Source: UBA3210 sp963610315 | GTDB lineage: Bacteria > Bacillota_I > Bacilli_A > RFN20 > CAG-449 | DNA length: 7,129 nt | Assembly: GCA_963610315.1 (NCBI GenBank) | Contig: CAVDMV010000036.1 | Location: 1 to 7,129 of the forward strand | Reading direction: 5' to 3' | Shown here: positions 5,601 through 7,129 of the stretch, in pieces | Layout: every line of letters starts with the position of its first letter | Position numbering within the stretch: position 1 is the first letter of the stretch | The notes under the pieces: model-generated | Seen by the model: only the letters and a program-made list of their open reading frames with translations | Told to the model about the DNA's origin: nothing | Database searches by the model: none | Position numbers and translations under genes: made by a program

Positions 5601-7129
5601 CTATAACTTTATTCTCTCAACCATTGAATCATGTTTTAAAGTCTTATCGTTATAAGATATACCAAGTAATAATACTTCTCCTTTATATGAACCTAAAGCA
5701 TTAAAATATTGTTTATCTTTAATTTGTTTAATAGCTTCACTAGGAGAAGAATTAACCTTTAATTCAACAATCATTGGTATATGGTCATTACTATAAGGAA
5801 TAAAAGGTATATCTGATCTACCTAAAGTAGAACTATCTTCTTTTTTTACGTTATAATATTTCTTACAAGCATAATAAGATATTTGAACAATAATACCTAG
5901 AACATCTTCTTTATTCTTATTAAAAGGTCCAGCAAGATCTAAATGATTCTTACCTAATGTTTCATTTATATATGTAGTATTACCTTTTAAAGTTTCTTCG
6001 TATAGCTTTTTAGAATTAGAAATAGGGTTATATATTTCAGTCCAATGTAATTTATCTAAAGCTTTAACAAATTCTTGTTTAATTTCATAATTAGGAATAT
6101 AACAAGAATCTGTTTCTGAATCATAAGCTAGATATCCTAAATGAATAAGAACTGTTAAAGCAGAATCAGTTGAATCAACTTTAGTTAAATCATTTTCGAA
6201 TTTATATGTTTTAACTTCTACTTTTTCACCAGTTAACATTCTTGCAATAGTATCTTTTAAAACACCATTATCATAATTCATATAATCAGTAACTGCTTCT
6301 ATCGCGCTTGTTTTAGTCCAATAGTCTTTACATACACCTCTAGTTACTGCTTCAACGATAGATTTAGGATTATAAATATCATTACCATTTAGTCTATAAC
6401 CATTATACCAAGATTTAATTTCATTAAAATCTCTATTATATTCTTTGCATAGTCCTTTTACTTCTTCTTCAGTAAAACCAAAGTAAGTAGATAGATTATC
6501 CGGATCAATCATATTATATTCAGTAAACATATTTAAGGTAGATTGAGTAGAATATCTTCTAATAGGTAAAATACCTGTCATATAAACTAAATCAATACAA
6601 GCAGAAACATTACTTGATTTAAATAAAGCTCTAAGTAACATGATATAATCGTCACATAATTTTGTATTATTTTCTTCTTCTCTAAAGATGACATCCCATT
6701 CATCAATTAAGAAGATAAATCTTTCGTTTAATTTAGAATTAATTTCAATGATTGCATTAGAAAGAAATAATCCATCGCTTAAATCATAATCTAAATTTAA
6801 AGAACTATAAGTATTTTTTAAATCTTTATATAGATATTCTTTTAACTTAAAAACAAAATCATTTTTATTTGTTAATCCTGTATAAAATGAAGCCATATCA
6901 ATCCATATGACATTATGTTTATTTAAGTGTTCTTCAAAAGAAGGATGATCATTAGTTATCTTTAAACCTTTAAATAAATCTCTAGAATCACGCCTTTAGA
7001 ATAATAAGCATAGCTAAAGCCATTGATTTACCAAATCTTCTAGGACGGGTGACACACATGAATTTATCATTAGTTCTCAAATTAGAATTGGTAACATTAA
7101 TAAGTCCAGATTTATCAATAAATATTTTT
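5601..7129 (-). pseudogene. AAA-ATPase-like/PD-(D/E)XK nuclease-like gene, frameshifted and 5'-truncated by the window edge
   Basis: Minus-strand gene of the family that pairs an AAA-ATPase-like domain (PF09820) with a C-terminal PD-(D/E)XK domain (PF08011). The 5' part (7128 to 6988) reads 'KIFIDKSGLINVTN', then the family P-loop VTRPRRFGKSMALAML, and hits TGA at 6988-6990. The rest continues in another frame from about 6992 ('RDSRDLFKGLKI', then 'FEEHLNKHNVIWIDM') to the stop at 5601-5603. Numbered from the internal ATG at 6896, this part shows Walker B FIFLIDEWD (60-68), FGFTEEEV (139-146), SWYNGY (162-167), and the nuclease-like core GRSD (359-362) with MIVELKV (375-381) and QIKDKQY (391-397). 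So D362, E378 and K380 are all present. Between the two parts, YYSKG reads in the third frame, which implies two frame-breaking deletions about 15 bases apart. A protein begun at ATG 6896 would be 431 residues without the P-loop, and I see no ribosome site there. The family is multicopy in gut bacteria; its biological role is unclear. Confidence 0.85.

Noticed and set aside
6988..6990. TGA read as tryptophan (mycoplasma-type code) to keep the minus-strand gene open
   Set aside because: TAG follows two codons later in the same frame, and the conserved downstream sequence is in a different frame. Tryptophan is encoded by TGG throughout the window.
6985..7010. Programmed ribosomal frameshift joining the two parts of the minus-strand gene
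   Set aside because: Two successive shifts would be needed within about 15 bases, and I see no canonical slippery heptamer with a downstream hairpin. Mutation or sequence error is simpler.
1..7129. CRISPR array, insertion sequence ends, or a phage-defence island
   Set aside because: There are no regularly spaced repeats, no transposase and no paired terminal repeats. The only nuclease-like gene is a broken member of a common multicopy family, without defence partners in the window.

Overview
The window is AT-rich (by eye about 30% GC). It has strong Shine-Dalgarno sites, short intergenic gaps, TAA/TAG stops and TGG tryptophan codons. Together with the gene order tsaE-tsaB-rimI-tsaD (the ydiB-ydiC-ydiD-ydiE arrangement of Bacilli) and a YgaC/DUF402 phosphatase, this points to a low-GC Bacillota, probably a Bacilli- or Erysipelotrichia-like, perhaps gut-associated, lineage. 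No open frame needs TGA as tryptophan, so the standard bacterial code fits. The species cannot be fixed from the sequence alone.

Layout. Bases 1-382 hold no convincing gene; there is one 17-codon reading frame and, at the end, a good promoter for the next gene. Bases 383-1624 (+) encode a membrane protein with a long acidic tail, two transmembrane helices and a DUF3137-like soluble domain, closed by a terminator. Bases 1755-2333 (+) encode a DUF402 nucleoside tri/diphosphatase with its own extended -10 promoter, GTG start and terminator. Bases 2438-5458 (+) form a tight operon, tsaE-tsaB-rimI-tsaD-gtrA-like, behind an extended -10 promoter and ended by a perfect 14-bp hairpin. Convergent to it, 5601-7129 (-) is a frameshifted AAA-ATPase-like/PD-(D/E)XK gene whose 5' end lies outside the window.

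How the genes work together. TsaE, TsaB and TsaD are three of the four bacterial proteins for N6-threonylcarbamoyladenosine (t6A37) in ANN-decoding tRNAs. TsaC/Sua5, which makes the threonylcarbamoyl-AMP donor, is not in the window. RimI acetylates the N-terminus of ribosomal protein bS18 and is classically embedded in this cluster. The GtrA-like protein is probably a membrane flippase or carrier for lipid-linked sugars and seems to be only a transcriptional passenger.

The window is mostly conserved housekeeping sequence, and I do not see a convincing new system. The points most worth a second look are the doubly frameshifted AAA/PD-(D/E)XK gene, a codon-phase-locked excess of the palindrome TCGCGA in the plus-strand genes, the DUF3137-like protein with its acidic tail, and a short repeated motif between the convergent genes.
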